From NCBI GenBank assembly GCA_038209965.1, contig JBBQXF010000047.1:1-35663 (forward strand): 35,663 nucleotides of DNA, in the 5' to 3' direction. This document shows positions 1 to 7,468 of the stretch, one piece after another (the stretch's first letter is position 1; every line of letters starts with the position of its first letter). The notes below the pieces were generated by a model. The model ran no database searches. It had not been told where the DNA came from and saw only the letters and a program-made list of their open reading frames with translations. The position numbers and the translations under genes are program-made. Source of the DNA: JALONO01 sp038209965. Its GTDB lineage: Bacteria > Bacteroidota > Bacteroidia > Cytophagales > Thermoflexibacteraceae.

Positions 1-162
1 ACTTGAGGGGAAATAATGGCGGTGAACGATCACCATGCCCGCTGAAAACACAAAGGCAAGTAGGGTAAACCAAAAAAAGCTGGTAGCTACTTCCTTTTTA
101 CTCGTTTTTACTTCTTCGTATTTACAAGTTTCTGTGTCATAGTAGTATTTGATTTTTGCCAT
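1..162 (-). CDS. M23 family metallopeptidase, N-terminal part (runs off window)
   Basis: The first 54 codons are present; the gene continues beyond base 1. The protein starts MAKIKYYYDTETCKYEEV, a hallmark N-terminus of Bacteroidota M23 (LytM-type) peptidases, which cut peptidoglycan cross-links in the periplasm. A short cytoplasmic segment of about 27 residues is followed by one transmembrane helix (about residues 29-46, ending VIVHRHYF), as expected for a membrane-anchored periplasmic enzyme. The ATG at 162 is the only sensible start; a weak purine stretch AAAAGG precedes it. The catalytic domain is outside the window, so the call rests on the N-terminal signature alone. Confidence 0.75.
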   Translation of the reverse strand, partial: MAKIKYYYDTETCKYEEVKTSKKEVATSFFWFTLLAFVFSAGMVIVHRHYFPSS

Positions 163-280
163 AACAGAACCTTTTAATTGTGGTTAGTACATCCTAAGTA
201 GGAACTAGGCTACACAATAAAACTTAATCCACAAAAACTTTTAACAAAAATCACGCTTTATCCGTTTTCTAATATTGTTT

Positions 281-311
281 TATCAAGAAAAAATAGACTT
301 TTTTCTTGATA
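281..311. repeat. Perfect 13-bp inverted repeat with 5-base loop
   Basis: The arms TATCAAGAAAAAA (281-293) and TTTTTTCTTGATA (299-311) are exact reverse complements around the loop TAGAC. The arms are A+T-rich and no U-tract follows beyond the arm itself, so it is not a textbook terminator. It lies about 120 bases upstream of the M23 start and about 300 bases downstream of the DUF2141 stop, both on the minus strand. It could be an operator, an mRNA-stabilising hairpin or a second-line terminator. Confidence 0.6.
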
Positions 312-538
312 GCCGATAATTGGCTCCATTTAGTCCCAGTCTAAACTTTGTTAAGAAGCCACCGAAAAATATTGAATTATTCCGTGATTAAGTAAGACAA
401 AAAACAGTAAAAAAGTGTTTTTTTGACGAAAACCTTACGCTTGTAAGAAAAACAGTGTTGCTGGCAATCAAACAGAAGTGTGTTGGGGATGTTTGGCCCT
501 TCCCATTTTGGGCAACCGGCCCCAGGAAGTAACGGCAC

Positions 539-560
539 AAAAAAAGGGGCCTTGGGCCCC
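539..560 (-). terminator. Rho-independent terminator of the DUF2141 gene
   Basis: On the minus strand GGGGCC-CAA-GGCCCC is followed by seven T. The six-base GC-only stem, three-base loop and U-tract are a textbook intrinsic terminator, 46 bases past the stop codon of the DUF2141 gene. Confidence 0.85.
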
Positions 561-606
561 GACGGTGCATTTTCGCCTGTTGTCATCTATTACTGGTGGA
601 AGCCAA

Positions 607-1038
607 TCAGTAGTTCATCATCACGTCCAGCTTTACTTCGGCACCTTCCAGCTTAAAGCGGGCATCCTCATATTTGGGTGGGCCAAATGATCCTTTGGCA
701 TTTCTGGAGGCCGCGTAGCCTTCTTTGGGAATACCCAACATATTGGTGTTCATTTTTCCGTTCCCATCCTCATCGTGCATAATGGAGATCGCATATTCAC
801 CGTGTGGAATGTTGTTGAAAACCACTACCGCTTTGTTGCCTGTAATCGTTGCTTTGGCGCTGGAAACAGCAGCATCCGACTTGCTGGGAAAGCCCGCTTC
901 ACCCTTGAACAGCGACAGGAGCACGACGCCCTTAGTACTGCGGAGATTAGTCACTTCTACAACGATCTTGCCCGTGCCTTGGGCAAACAGAAAGCGGCTT
1001 AAAAAAATCAGTCCGAGCAGAGTTATCAATTTTTTCAT
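607..1038 (-). CDS. DUF2141 domain-containing secreted protein
   Basis: A 143-residue protein. Residues 1-20 (MKKLITLLGLIFLSRFLFAQ) form a signal peptide with probable cleavage after AQ, so the mature protein is likely periplasmic or outer-membrane associated. The mature part is a small beta-rich domain carrying the DUF2141 signature at about residues 88-101 (HDEDGNGKMNTNML), followed by the usual G-I-P-x-E-G-Y. The aspartate-rich loop looks like a metal-binding loop, but no biochemical role is established for the family. The frame extends upstream, but the signal peptide fixes the start at the ATG at 1038. The gene diverges from the crotonase gene across 115 bases and ends in a strong terminator, so it is probably monocistronic. 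Confidence 0.88.
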   Translation of the reverse strand: MKKLITLLGLIFLSRFLFAQGTGKIVVEVTNLRSTKGVVLLSLFKGEAGFPSKSDAAVSSAKATITGNKAVVVFNNIPHGEYAISIMHDEDGNGKMNTNMLGIPKEGYAASRNAKGSFGPPKYEDARFKLEGAEVKLDVMMNY

Positions 1039-1153
1039 TTTAGTCTTTTTTCTTATTACCAACAGACGCAATAAATCCACTAAAGGTTGCCTTGTAATCC
1101 TAGATTCACTAATTTTCGGCTTCCAACTTCTTTGTACCCTTTTTGAACTGATC

Positions 1154-1930
1154 ATGGACTTTGAAAACTTGTTGCTGCAACCTGAAAATGGCATTTTGAC
1201 CATTGTCGTCAACCGGCCCGATAAATTGAATGCCCTCAACATCAAGACCATGCAGGAGCTTGAGGTTGTCTTCCAGCAAGTGTACCAAGATGTCAGCATC
1301 AAAGCCGTGATCCTGACCGGAGCTGGGGAAAAGGCTTTTGTGGCCGGGGCCGACATCTCCGAGATCGAGCGGCTGGAAGTGGAAACGGCCGGCACATTTG
1401 CCAAAAAGGGACAAGCTATTTTTGCCCGGATCGAGCAGTGCCCCAAACCGGTAGTGGCCGCAGTGAATGGGTTTGCCCTGGGCGGGGGCTGTGAACTGGC
1501 CATGGCGTGCCACATCCGGGTAGCTTCGGAAAACGCCAAGTTTGGCCAACCGGAGGTCAACTTGGGCATTATCCCCGGCTATGGCGGCACGCAGCGGCTC
1601 ACCCAGTTAGTGGGCAAGGGCAAAGCCATGGAACTGATGATGACCGCTGACCTGATCGGGACTGCTCAAGCCCTCCAACTGGGCTTGGTCAACCACGTGG
1701 TGCCCAAGAATGAACTATTGCCCAAATGCCGGGAAATTTTGGAAAAAGTGATGGCCAAGGCCCCGGTGGCCATTGCGCAGGTGATCCAGAGCGTTAACGC
1801 CATGTACGACGGCCCCAACGGTTACCAAACCGAGGCCGAAGGCTTTGCGGCCTGTTGCCAAACTGAGGATTTTCGGGAGGGCACTGCGGCTTTTTTGGCC
1901 AAACGAACTGCTAAGTTCACCGGCCAATAA
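1154..1930 (+). CDS. Enoyl-CoA hydratase/isomerase (crotonase) family protein
   Basis: A 258-residue single-domain crotonase, the normal length for a short-chain enoyl-CoA hydratase, which adds water across the 2,3 double bond of enoyl-CoA thioesters in fatty-acid or amino-acid breakdown. The oxyanion-hole region GAGEKAFVAGADISE lies at about 56-70. Both catalytic glutamates of true hydratases are present: Glu114 in GFALGGGCELAMAC and Glu134 in GQPEVNLGIIPGYGGTQR, twenty residues apart as in the rat mitochondrial enzyme. This favours hydratase over isomerase or dehalogenase, although the exact substrate (crotonyl-CoA or 3-hydroxypropionyl-type) cannot be read. The start is the ATG at 1154 just before MDFENLL; the longer open frame upstream overlaps the divergent DUF2141 gene and lacks crotonase similarity. 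The MBL-fold gene follows 60 bases later. Confidence 0.92.
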   Translation: MDFENLLLQPENGILTIVVNRPDKLNALNIKTMQELEVVFQQVYQDVSIKAVILTGAGEKAFVAGADISEIERLEVETAGTFAKKGQAIFARIEQCPKPVVAAVNGFALGGGCELAMACHIRVASENAKFGQPEVNLGIIPGYGGTQRLTQLVGKGKAMELMMTADLIGTAQALQLGLVNHVVPKNELLPKCREILEKVMAKAPVAIAQVIQSVNAMYDGPNGYQTEAEGFAACCQTEDFREGTAAFLAKRTAKFTGQ

Positions 1931-1990
1931 GGGACAAATGCCTCGGCCTGCCCACTTTGACGCAAGCCAGTGATCATCAATCAGCTAAAA

Positions 1991-3100
1991 ATGAGAAAGC
2001 GTCAACCGAGCCGCCGAATGATCTATTTTTTGTCCTTTATCATCGTGCTGCCACTGGCTCTGCTCGCGTTCCTGTTCTTGATGGACCCCAGCCCGACCAA
2101 AGTGGCCGGCTACACCCGCAACCCCCTGCTCACGGATCTAGTGCCCGCTGACCAATGGCCGGGCACACCAGTGGATGAAAATGGGCGGTTTGTGAACCAC
2201 GAATTCCCATTTCTCCCTTTGGCTGGGCAGTTGCTGAAATGGCAAACCCAGTCCAATCCTGACAATGCCGCCAAAAAAACCGATCCGTGGCAAATGCCGG
2301 TGACGAAAGATGGTCGCTTTTTGGAAAGCAAACAAGATGTGATCGTTTGGCTGGGCCATGCCTCCTATTTTATCCGGATCAATGGGATCCAACTGCTGAC
2401 CGATCCCATTTTTGGCAGCCCGACGGGGGTCAAGCGCCTGACCGAAATGCCCGTGGATCCGAATCGGCTGCGCAACTTGGACTATATCTTGGTATCGCAC
2501 AATCACCGCGACCATTGCGACGAACCCAGCGTCAAGTTGTTGGCCAAGAATAATCCCCGAGCGGTTTGGTTGACCGGGCTCAAACTGGACGAACTGTTGG
2601 GCCAATGGACGGGCAGCCAGCAAATTCAGGCCGCTGGCTGGTACCAACAGTTCCAGACCGACGATCGCAAGCTTCGCGTGTATTATTTGCCGGCCCGCCA
2701 CTGGGCACGGCGCGGCCTGACCGACATCAACACCCAGCTCTGGGGCGCGTATGCGATCCAAAGCGACAGCACCACCATTTATTTTAGCAGCGACACCGGG
2801 TATGGCAGTCATTTGGCCGAGGTGGGCCGATTGTTCCCCAAGATCGACTATTGCCTCATGGGGGTGGGGGCCTACAAGCCCGAGTGGTTTATGTCGCCGA
2901 GCCACATCTCCCCCACCAACGCGGTGAAAGCCTTTCATGAAATGAAGGCCCGTACCCTAATCCCCATGCACTACGGCACTTTTGATTTGGCCGATGAAGC
3001 ACCCGGTGACCCACGCCGAGTCTTGGACAGCCTACAACAAGCCGGACAGATCAAGGGCCAACTGAAACTACTCAACGTGGGGGAAATCTTGGAATTTTAG
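1991..3100 (+). CDS. Membrane-anchored MBL-fold hydrolase, NAPE-PLD/UlaG-like
   Basis: A 369-residue protein with a basic N-terminus and one transmembrane helix (about 11-31), then a metallo-beta-lactamase domain. The metal-binding motif is SHNHRDHCD (His170, His172, Asp174, His175), with GHAS at 122-125, and later LPARHWARRG, SSDTGYG and IPMHYGTF supply the remaining ligands. The order VWLGHASYFIRINGIQLLTDP ... HWARRG ... SSDTGYG is that of the COG2220 family that includes N-acyl-phosphatidylethanolamine phospholipase D, so a lipid or phosphodiester substrate at the membrane is plausible but unproven. A GTG at 1970 is in frame seven codons earlier; ATG 1991 is preferred because it starts a normal positively charged anchor. 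It may be co-transcribed with the crotonase gene and converges with agmatine deiminase. Confidence 0.85.
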   Translation: MRKRQPSRRMIYFLSFIIVLPLALLAFLFLMDPSPTKVAGYTRNPLLTDLVPADQWPGTPVDENGRFVNHEFPFLPLAGQLLKWQTQSNPDNAAKKTDPWQMPVTKDGRFLESKQDVIVWLGHASYFIRINGIQLLTDPIFGSPTGVKRLTEMPVDPNRLRNLDYILVSHNHRDHCDEPSVKLLAKNNPRAVWLTGLKLDELLGQWTGSQQIQAAGWYQQFQTDDRKLRVYYLPARHWARRGLTDINTQLWGAYAIQSDSTTIYFSSDTGYGSHLAEVGRLFPKIDYCLMGVGAYKPEWFMSPSHISPTNAVKAFHEMKARTLIPMHYGTFDLADEAPGDPRRVLDSLQQAGQIKGQLKLLNVGEILEF

Positions 3101-3170
3101 CCAACCGCCGTTTTCAAGTAAGCGTAACCTAGTCAACGATCCACCAACAAGAAACGACTGTTGGGCCTGG

Positions 3171-4220
3171 TTAAGCGGGTTCTTGCTGGCTCAGGCAATG
3201 GAAAGTGCCCAGCCCCCAGACCAGATCGATACAATCCAGCCCCACCACCTTTCGGCTGGGGAAACACTGTTGGATCAGGTCGAGCGCGGCGGTATCCTGT
3301 GCGCACCGAAAAGTGGGGACTATCACCGCCCGGTTGGCAATGTAGAAATTGGCATACGATGCGGGCAGGCGCTGGCCTTCGCACACCACCGGATCGGGCA
3401 TGGGCAGTTCGACAATGTTCAACTGCTTGCCGCTCAGCAAACGCAAGGTTTTGAGGATGGCCAAATTTTCTTGCAATACTTCATAGTTTTCGTCTTGGCG
3501 GTTGGATTCCACCACAGTGACTACCGTATCCTCATTGACAAAGCGGGTCAAATCGTCAATGTGGCCATCAGTATCATCGCCCACGATGCCATCACCGAGC
3601 CACAGCACTTGGGCTACTCCATAGTAATCGTGCAAGAATTGTTCGATTTGTCCTTGATTCAATTGGGGGTTTCGGTTCGGGTTGAGCAGGCAGGCGGTGG
3701 TGGTGAGCACCGTCCCGGCCCCGTTGAACTCCACCGAGCCGCCTTCCATCACAATGCCCGGGCGAAACACGGGCAAGTCCAACACCTCGGCAATGCGCAG
3801 TGGGATTTGATTGTCCAGATCATGCGGTGGATATTTTTCGCCCCAAGCGTTGTACTCCCATTTGACCACCGCCTTTTGTCCCGTTTGGGGATTGACCACA
3901 AACGCAGGGCCGTGATCGCGGCACCACGCATCGTTGGTGGGGTGCAGGTGAAACCGCACTTGGGCCAGGTTCGCCCCGGCATCCTCGAGCCAGCGCAGGG
4001 CAAAGGCTTGCATGGCTGCATCGTTTACATTGATGTTCACCAGTTCGCCCTGCGCAATTTCTTTGACAAACTGCGCATAAACAGGGTAGATTGTATGGAT
4101 TTTGTCGGGCCAAGATGCTTCTTTGTGGGGCCAACTGAGCCAAGTGGCCGCATGGTGTGCCCATTCGGCCGGAAAGGCATAACCCAAGCTTTGGGGGGTC
4201 GGTTGGATTGATTTGTGCAT
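3171..4220 (-). CDS. aguA: Agmatine deiminase (agmatine iminohydrolase / PPAD family)
   Basis: A 349-residue enzyme that hydrolyses agmatine to N-carbamoylputrescine and ammonia, a step from arginine to putrescine. Family motifs occur in order: DAWCRDHGPAFV (Asp102), MEGGSVEFNG (158-167), DTDGHIDDLTRF (His220, Asp222) and the C-terminal nucleophile Cys342 in GLGTFHCLSQQEP. Length and catalytic set are complete. No signal peptide is seen, so it is cytoplasmic, which separates it from secreted peptidylarginine deiminases. A TTG three codons upstream is in frame, but ATG 4220 (MHKSIQ) is the better start. It lies 31 bases downstream of the FKBP gene and is probably the last gene of the exosortase/FKBP transcript. 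N-carbamoylputrescine amidase (AguB) is not adjacent; the nitrilase-family gene at 12087 resembles omega-amidase more than AguB. Confidence 0.92.
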   Translation of the reverse strand: MHKSIQPTPQSLGYAFPAEWAHHAATWLSWPHKEASWPDKIHTIYPVYAQFVKEIAQGELVNINVNDAAMQAFALRWLEDAGANLAQVRFHLHPTNDAWCRDHGPAFVVNPQTGQKAVVKWEYNAWGEKYPPHDLDNQIPLRIAEVLDLPVFRPGIVMEGGSVEFNGAGTVLTTTACLLNPNRNPQLNQGQIEQFLHDYYGVAQVLWLGDGIVGDDTDGHIDDLTRFVNEDTVVTVVESNRQDENYEVLQENLAILKTLRLLSGKQLNIVELPMPDPVVCEGQRLPASYANFYIANRAVIVPTFRCAQDTAALDLIQQCFPSRKVVGLDCIDLVWGLGTFHCLSQQEPA

Positions 4221-4251
4221 TGAAAGCAAAGTTAGGGTTTACGACCAGTGA

Positions 4252-4962
4252 TTATTGTCCTGATCCCACTACTTCCACCACAAAATACAAGGTCGAATTG
4301 GGCGGGATGTCCCGGCCAGCTCCCCGTGCCCCATAACCAAGGTCAGCCGGGATTTTCAAGAGGGCTTTGGTGCCGATTTTTAGTTTGACAATGCCCTGAT
4401 CCCAGCCTTTGATCACCTGTCCCTGGCCCAGCGCAAACTCAAAGGGCTGGCCCCGATCAAACGAACTGTCGAATTTTAGGCCGTTTTCCAAGAATCCGGC
4501 ATAGTTGACTTTGACCATTTTACCCACTTCGGGCAAAGCGCCCGTGCCTTCGCTCAAGATCTTGATGCCCAACCCGCTTGGTTCGGTCTGAAAGCCGATT
4601 TTGCGGGCCTCCAAGCCCCAAGCTTCCACTGCTTTGGTCAAAAAGAGCATATCGGCGGCGGTCAATTTCACTTTTTTGTCGGTAGTCAAGGTGACAAGGG
4701 CATTGAAAACATGGTCTTTCTCGGTGGCTGCCTTGTAAACAAGGTTATTGAGGGAGGGCAGGGTAATCTTTTGCGTTTTTTTACCGTTTTTTAAGTGAAA
4801 ATAGCCGGCCTTATCCGTAAACATGGCGCACTTTTCGGCAAATGTGGGGTTCGTGTAGCAAAAATCCAGTCTTTCACCAGCCACCGGCCCGCAAGTATCG
4901 CACTGGGCCGAGACCCGAAAAACCGAGGCACAAATCAACAATCCAACAACCAAGTATTTCAT
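4252..4962 (-). CDS. Secreted FKBP-type peptidyl-prolyl cis-trans isomerase
   Basis: A 236-residue protein with a signal peptide (1-20, ending VSAQ), an N-terminal region of about 110 residues rich in cysteine at its start (CDTCG, DFCYTN, AEKC) with no recognised fold, and a C-terminal FKBP domain from about residue 130. FKBP active-site signatures are intact: VNYAGFLENGLKFDSSFDRG, the VIKGWDQGI segment and GYGARG...IPPNSTLYFVVEVV. It should catalyse proline isomerisation of exported proteins in the periplasm. The start is ATG 4962, fixed by the signal peptide; an upstream extension of the frame is not protein-like. It lies 63 bases after the exosortase partner gene and 31 bases before agmatine deiminase, all on the minus strand. 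The paired cysteines suggest a disulfide or metal site in the N-terminal part, which is inference. Confidence 0.88.
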   Translation of the reverse strand: MKYLVVGLLICASVFRVSAQCDTCGPVAGERLDFCYTNPTFAEKCAMFTDKAGYFHLKNGKKTQKITLPSLNNLVYKAATEKDHVFNALVTLTTDKKVKLTAADMLFLTKAVEAWGLEARKIGFQTEPSGLGIKILSEGTGALPEVGKMVKVNYAGFLENGLKFDSSFDRGQPFEFALGQGQVIKGWDQGIVKLKIGTKALLKIPADLGYGARGAGRDIPPNSTLYFVVEVVGSGQ

Positions 4963-5025
4963 AGAGGAATGGGAAAAAGGTGGACAACTTGCGGCATATC
5001 CAGCCCGCAAGTCTGCGCAAAATTA

Positions 5026-5502
5026 TTATGCTTTGAACAACTTTTGCAGTCGGAAATAAATTATTACCAAGAAAAAGGGAATCGGGGTAAAAAAGGCCGA
5101 GGCAAATTCCCAAGCGATGCGTTGAAACGAGGCGGCGAGCAACAGATCGATGACAAAAACCAAACCCAGGGAAGTAACCACAAAAAATACCAACAATCCC
5201 GCCGACCACCCCAGAAACTGGCGGAAAGTGAATTGCTGGGCCAAAGCAACCAAGGCAGCAGTAAGCGGCGCAAAACCCAACGCATAGAGATAGTGGCCCA
5301 CTTGATCGATAAGTGCGGGAAACTTCCGCAACAGCCAAAAGGGAAAACGGAGTAGAAAAGGTGGTTCAGTTGACTGGGCCATTTGCGCATGGAGTTGTTG
5401 ACCAAAGGCAGTTACCCACGGCCAATGCTGGCCCCCAGCATAGAACAGGACACCGAACAGGCCCGCCACCAACACATAACGGCCAAAGGTGGGACTGTTC
5501 AT
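5026..5502 (-). CDS. Exosortase-associated small membrane protein
   Basis: A 158-residue integral membrane protein beginning MNSPTFGRYVLVAG, with about four predicted helices (near 9-24, 75-95, 100-122 and 130-152). It starts five bases after the exosortase stop codon, so the two are translationally linked. Bacteroidota exosortases are typically paired with a small polytopic protein of this size (exosortase-F-system-associated or XrtX-associated membrane proteins). The assignment rests on that synteny and topology, not on a catalytic motif. It probably supports or anchors the exosortase in the inner membrane. Start ATG 5502 is chosen because it follows the exosortase gene directly; a longer frame would overlap the whole 3' end of that gene. 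Confidence 0.7.
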   Translation of the reverse strand: MNSPTFGRYVLVAGLFGVLFYAGGQHWPWVTAFGQQLHAQMAQSTEPPFLLRFPFWLLRKFPALIDQVGHYLYALGFAPLTAALVALAQQFTFRQFLGWSAGLLVFFVVTSLGLVFVIDLLLAASFQRIAWEFASAFFTPIPFFLVIIYFRLQKLFKA

Positions 5503-5507
5503 CGAGG

Positions 5508-6044
5508 TCAGGCAGTTTTGCCCACGAGGCCCGAGAACCGGTTGATCCATAATACCCACAACATGAAAATAAAGCCATACACCAAGAAAACAAAGGTGTA
5601 ATGGTGGTTGAAGTGGAAAGTTTCGCGGCTCACCATTGCATTGACGGCCAGCATGCACACCCGCAATAGATTGATGGTGTAAATGGCCACAATGCCAGCG
5701 GGCAGGTAGACCAGCTTGGCGCGCCAGCTTCCGGGCGCAGCCAAAATAAAAGAGGCAAACAACATGTAGAGGGTAACACCGTTGCAGGCATTGCCAATGG
5801 CCACCAAGCAGGCTTGACCTACGTAAAGAAAATTTTTGTAGAGAAAGGCTTTTTCATAGCCGAGGACTTGCATGAGCCATGTGCTGCCCACACCAACCTG
5901 GTGGGTCAGAAAGTTGTCCAACTGGCCATTGGGCAGTAGCCATAGTTGATAAAGCAAGTACCATACAGTGTATAGGCCAAGCATTTTGACAATAAAAAAA
6001 GCTGCTTTGCGTGCGGGTGAGGTAAGTGGCAGTATTATATTCAC
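5508..6044 (-). CDS. Exosortase family protein (XrtF/XrtX-like)
   Basis: A polytopic membrane protein of about 178 residues carrying the exosortase/archaeosortase catalytic triad: Cys87 in GNACNGVTLYMLF, Arg128 in INLLRVCML and a histidine in HFNHHYTF (His147 or His148). Exosortases cut proteins near a C-terminal sorting signal and pass them on for surface anchoring or glycan attachment. The short length and the CNG...NLLR...HHYTF spacing fit the compact Bacteroidota types rather than proteobacterial EpsH. The start is uncertain: there is no ATG near the N-terminus; GTG at 6044 (NIILPLTSPARK) is preferred, with TTG at 6077 as the alternative. Two copies of a 12-base direct repeat lie just upstream. 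The first gene of a probable four-gene unit with the membrane partner, FKBP and agmatine deiminase. No target with a recognisable sorting tail is in the window. Confidence 0.85.
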   Translation of the reverse strand: MNIILPLTSPARKAAFFIVKMLGLYTVWYLLYQLWLLPNGQLDNFLTHQVGVGSTWLMQVLGYEKAFLYKNFLYVGQACLVAIGNACNGVTLYMLFASFILAAPGSWRAKLVYLPAGIVAIYTINLLRVCMLAVNAMVSRETFHFNHHYTFVFLVYGFIFMLWVLWINRFSGLVGKTA

Positions 6045-6079
6045 AGTCAGATCGGGGTTATGTAATTTGTAGGGCAAAA

Positions 6080-6109
6080 ATTAACCCAAACTTTGCCATT
6101 AACCCAAAC
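6080..6109. repeat. Two direct 12-base repeats upstream of the exosortase gene
   Basis: ATTAACCCAAAC occurs at 6080-6091 and again at 6098-6109, an 18-base start-to-start spacing, in the 82 bases between the exosortase start and the ccmC terminator. The position suits a promoter-proximal binding site. On the minus strand each repeat reads GTTTGGGTTAAT, and the downstream copy runs into TAATTTTTG, close to but not matching the Bacteroidota -7 element. Confidence 0.45.
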
Positions 6110-6126
6110 GCAAAAGCCCGACTTAC

Positions 6127-6146
6127 AAAAAAGCCCAACATTGGGC
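6127..6146 (-). terminator. Rho-independent terminator after ccmC
   Basis: On the minus strand GCCCA-ATGT-TGGGC is followed by six T, starting 11 bases after the ccmC stop codon. It separates the ccmC transcript from the exosortase transcript. The plus strand also has a T-run on the other side (ACTATTTTTTG), so it could work in both directions. Confidence 0.75.
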
Positions 6147-6157
6147 ACTATTTTTTG

Positions 6158-6820
6158 TCAAAGCTCTAGGGCGGCCGCTTGCACTTGCCGCAAACGTATG
6201 CGCAAGGTGGTTATCCATAGGCCCAACAAGGTCCAGCCAATAATGGCCGGATAGAACACCAGCCGAAGCCGGGCATCCAGATCGTAAGCATTGAAGCCCG
6301 GGTTTCCGCCCGATCCCGGGTGGAGGGAGTCAGTCAAGCGGGGCAAAATCCAGATCAGCGGAATATAGGCCGCAAACGCGAAGATATTATAGACTGCACC
6401 GATGCGCCCGCGCTTCTGGGGATCTTCAAACGAGCCGCGCAAGAGCAGATAGGCAAAATAGATAAGCATAGCTATGGCGGCGGCATTTTGCTTCGGATCG
6501 CCGCTCCAGTACGAACCCCAGGCAAACTTGGCCCAGATCATGCCCGTCAAAATGCCCAAAGTGCCAAACATCAGCCCAGTGTTGGCCGCCTCGATGGCCC
6601 AGTCATCATAATGGGCCAGCGGATTGCGCAGGTAAAGGATAGAATAGACTACCGAGACGAGCAGCAAAATATTCATTCCAAACCACATCGGGACGTGGAA
6701 ATACAGGTTGCGGATGGTTTCGTTCAAGATATTCAAACGGGGCACTTCGAGCAGCAACCCGCCGAAGACAGTATAGGCCAGCAAGACTACAGCCATTATT
6801 TTCCACCAGTTTTGTCGCAT
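6158..6820 (-). CDS. ccmC: Cytochrome c biogenesis protein CcmC/CcsA family (heme handling)
   Basis: A 220-residue membrane protein with six predicted helices, the normal CcmC size. Heme-handling features are the conserved YFHVPMWFGMN with His42, the periplasmic tryptophan-rich loop WGSYWSGDPKQNAAA at 101-115 and a second conserved histidine at LTDSLHPG (His167). CcmC binds heme in the inner membrane and passes it to CcmE for cytochrome c maturation. In the loop the second W of the usual W-x-W-D pattern is a glycine (SGD), a small departure from the canonical WWD motif. ATG 6820 is chosen over TTG and GTG codons just before it. It lies 37 bases downstream of aroK on the same strand; other ccm genes (ccmB, ccmE, ccmF) are not in the window. 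Confidence 0.85.
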   Translation of the reverse strand: MRQNWWKIMAVVLLAYTVFGGLLLEVPRLNILNETIRNLYFHVPMWFGMNILLLVSVVYSILYLRNPLAHYDDWAIEAANTGLMFGTLGILTGMIWAKFAWGSYWSGDPKQNAAAIAMLIYFAYLLLRGSFEDPQKRGRIGAVYNIFAFAAYIPLIWILPRLTDSLHPGSGGNPGFNAYDLDARLRLVFYPAIIGWTLLGLWITTLRIRLRQVQAAALEL

Positions 6821-6857
6821 CACCAATTAAAGTTTGGGCAAAGTTAAGCCGAACCGA

Positions 6858-7382
6858 TCAATCTAGATCATCTAGGTAAGCCCGGATTTTGTTGTACACA
6901 TATTCGGCGTTGAGTTCCAGGCCACTCACTGCCACCGCGGCCTGGTCATAGAACGGGTACCGGGCATTGTAAAGCGATTTGAGCCGGGCCATTATATCGC
7001 CAGCCGTTTCGTCGATCAAGGGCCTGGCATTGGGCTGGCGTTCCAAGCGGCTGGCAATCAGGCTGAGTGGCACATTGAGGAACACCGCCAGCCCATTTTT
7101 GTTGATCAATGGCATGTTGTCAAAGTGGCAGGGTGTGCCGCCGCCCGTTGCAACCACCACACGGGAGAGGGCAAAAGTTTGCTTGAGCATTTCTTGTTCT
7201 TTGGCCCGAAAATAAGGCTCGCCCTTGGCTGCAAAGACTTCGCGGATGCTGAGGTTTTCCACTTGAGCGATTTGTTCATCAAGATCGACCGCCCGATAAG
7301 CCAAGCGATTGGCCAACATATTGGCCATGGTGGTTTTGCCGCTGCCCGGCATCCCCACCAAATAAATACGGAGCGGTATCAT
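6858..7382 (-). CDS. aroK: Shikimate kinase
   Basis: A 174-residue kinase that phosphorylates shikimate at the 3-OH in the chorismate pathway. It has the P-loop GMPGSGKTT (10-18), the shikimate-binding DLDEQI (33-38) and Arg59 in EPYFRAKE, the Walker-B-like ATGGGTPC (79-85) and the lid arginine in RPLID (Arg120). All key residues and the normal length are present, so it should be active in the cytoplasm. ATG 7382 is the start. It heads a probable two-gene transcript with ccmC, and diverges from the MFS transporter gene across 86 bases. Confidence 0.95.
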   Translation of the reverse strand: MIPLRIYLVGMPGSGKTTMANMLANRLAYRAVDLDEQIAQVENLSIREVFAAKGEPYFRAKEQEMLKQTFALSRVVVATGGGTPCHFDNMPLINKNGLAVFLNVPLSLIASRLERQPNARPLIDETAGDIMARLKSLYNARYPFYDQAAVAVSGLELNAEYVYNKIRAYLDDLD

Positions 7383-7418
7383 ACAGTGTTAATTTTAGGT
7401 TATGTTTTTGAAATGGAA

Positions 7419-7426
7419 TAATTTTG
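7419..7426 (+). promoter_or_regulatory. Candidate -7 element upstream of the MFS gene
   Basis: TAATTTTG matches the Bacteroidota -7 consensus TAnnTTTG exactly, 42 bases before the ATG at 7469. The -33 region 19 bases upstream reads TAGG, a poor match to TTTG, so this is a weak candidate. Confidence 0.4.
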
Positions 7427-7468
7427 GTGACAAAAAAAGCTGTTTTAGCGTAATTTCACAAGTCACTT

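Larger units (their letters stand above)
163..606. other. 444-base intergenic region, A+T-rich
   Basis: No convincing gene is present. The stretch holds a perfect inverted repeat at 281-311 and the terminator of the DUF2141 gene at 539-560. Open frames here are short, low in complexity and resemble no known protein. No clear TAnnTTTG promoter for the M23 gene was found by eye. Confidence 0.6.

Noticed and set aside
377..586. Small minus-strand open frame in the first intergenic region
   Set aside because: It spans the terminator at 539-560, and its composition is not protein-like.
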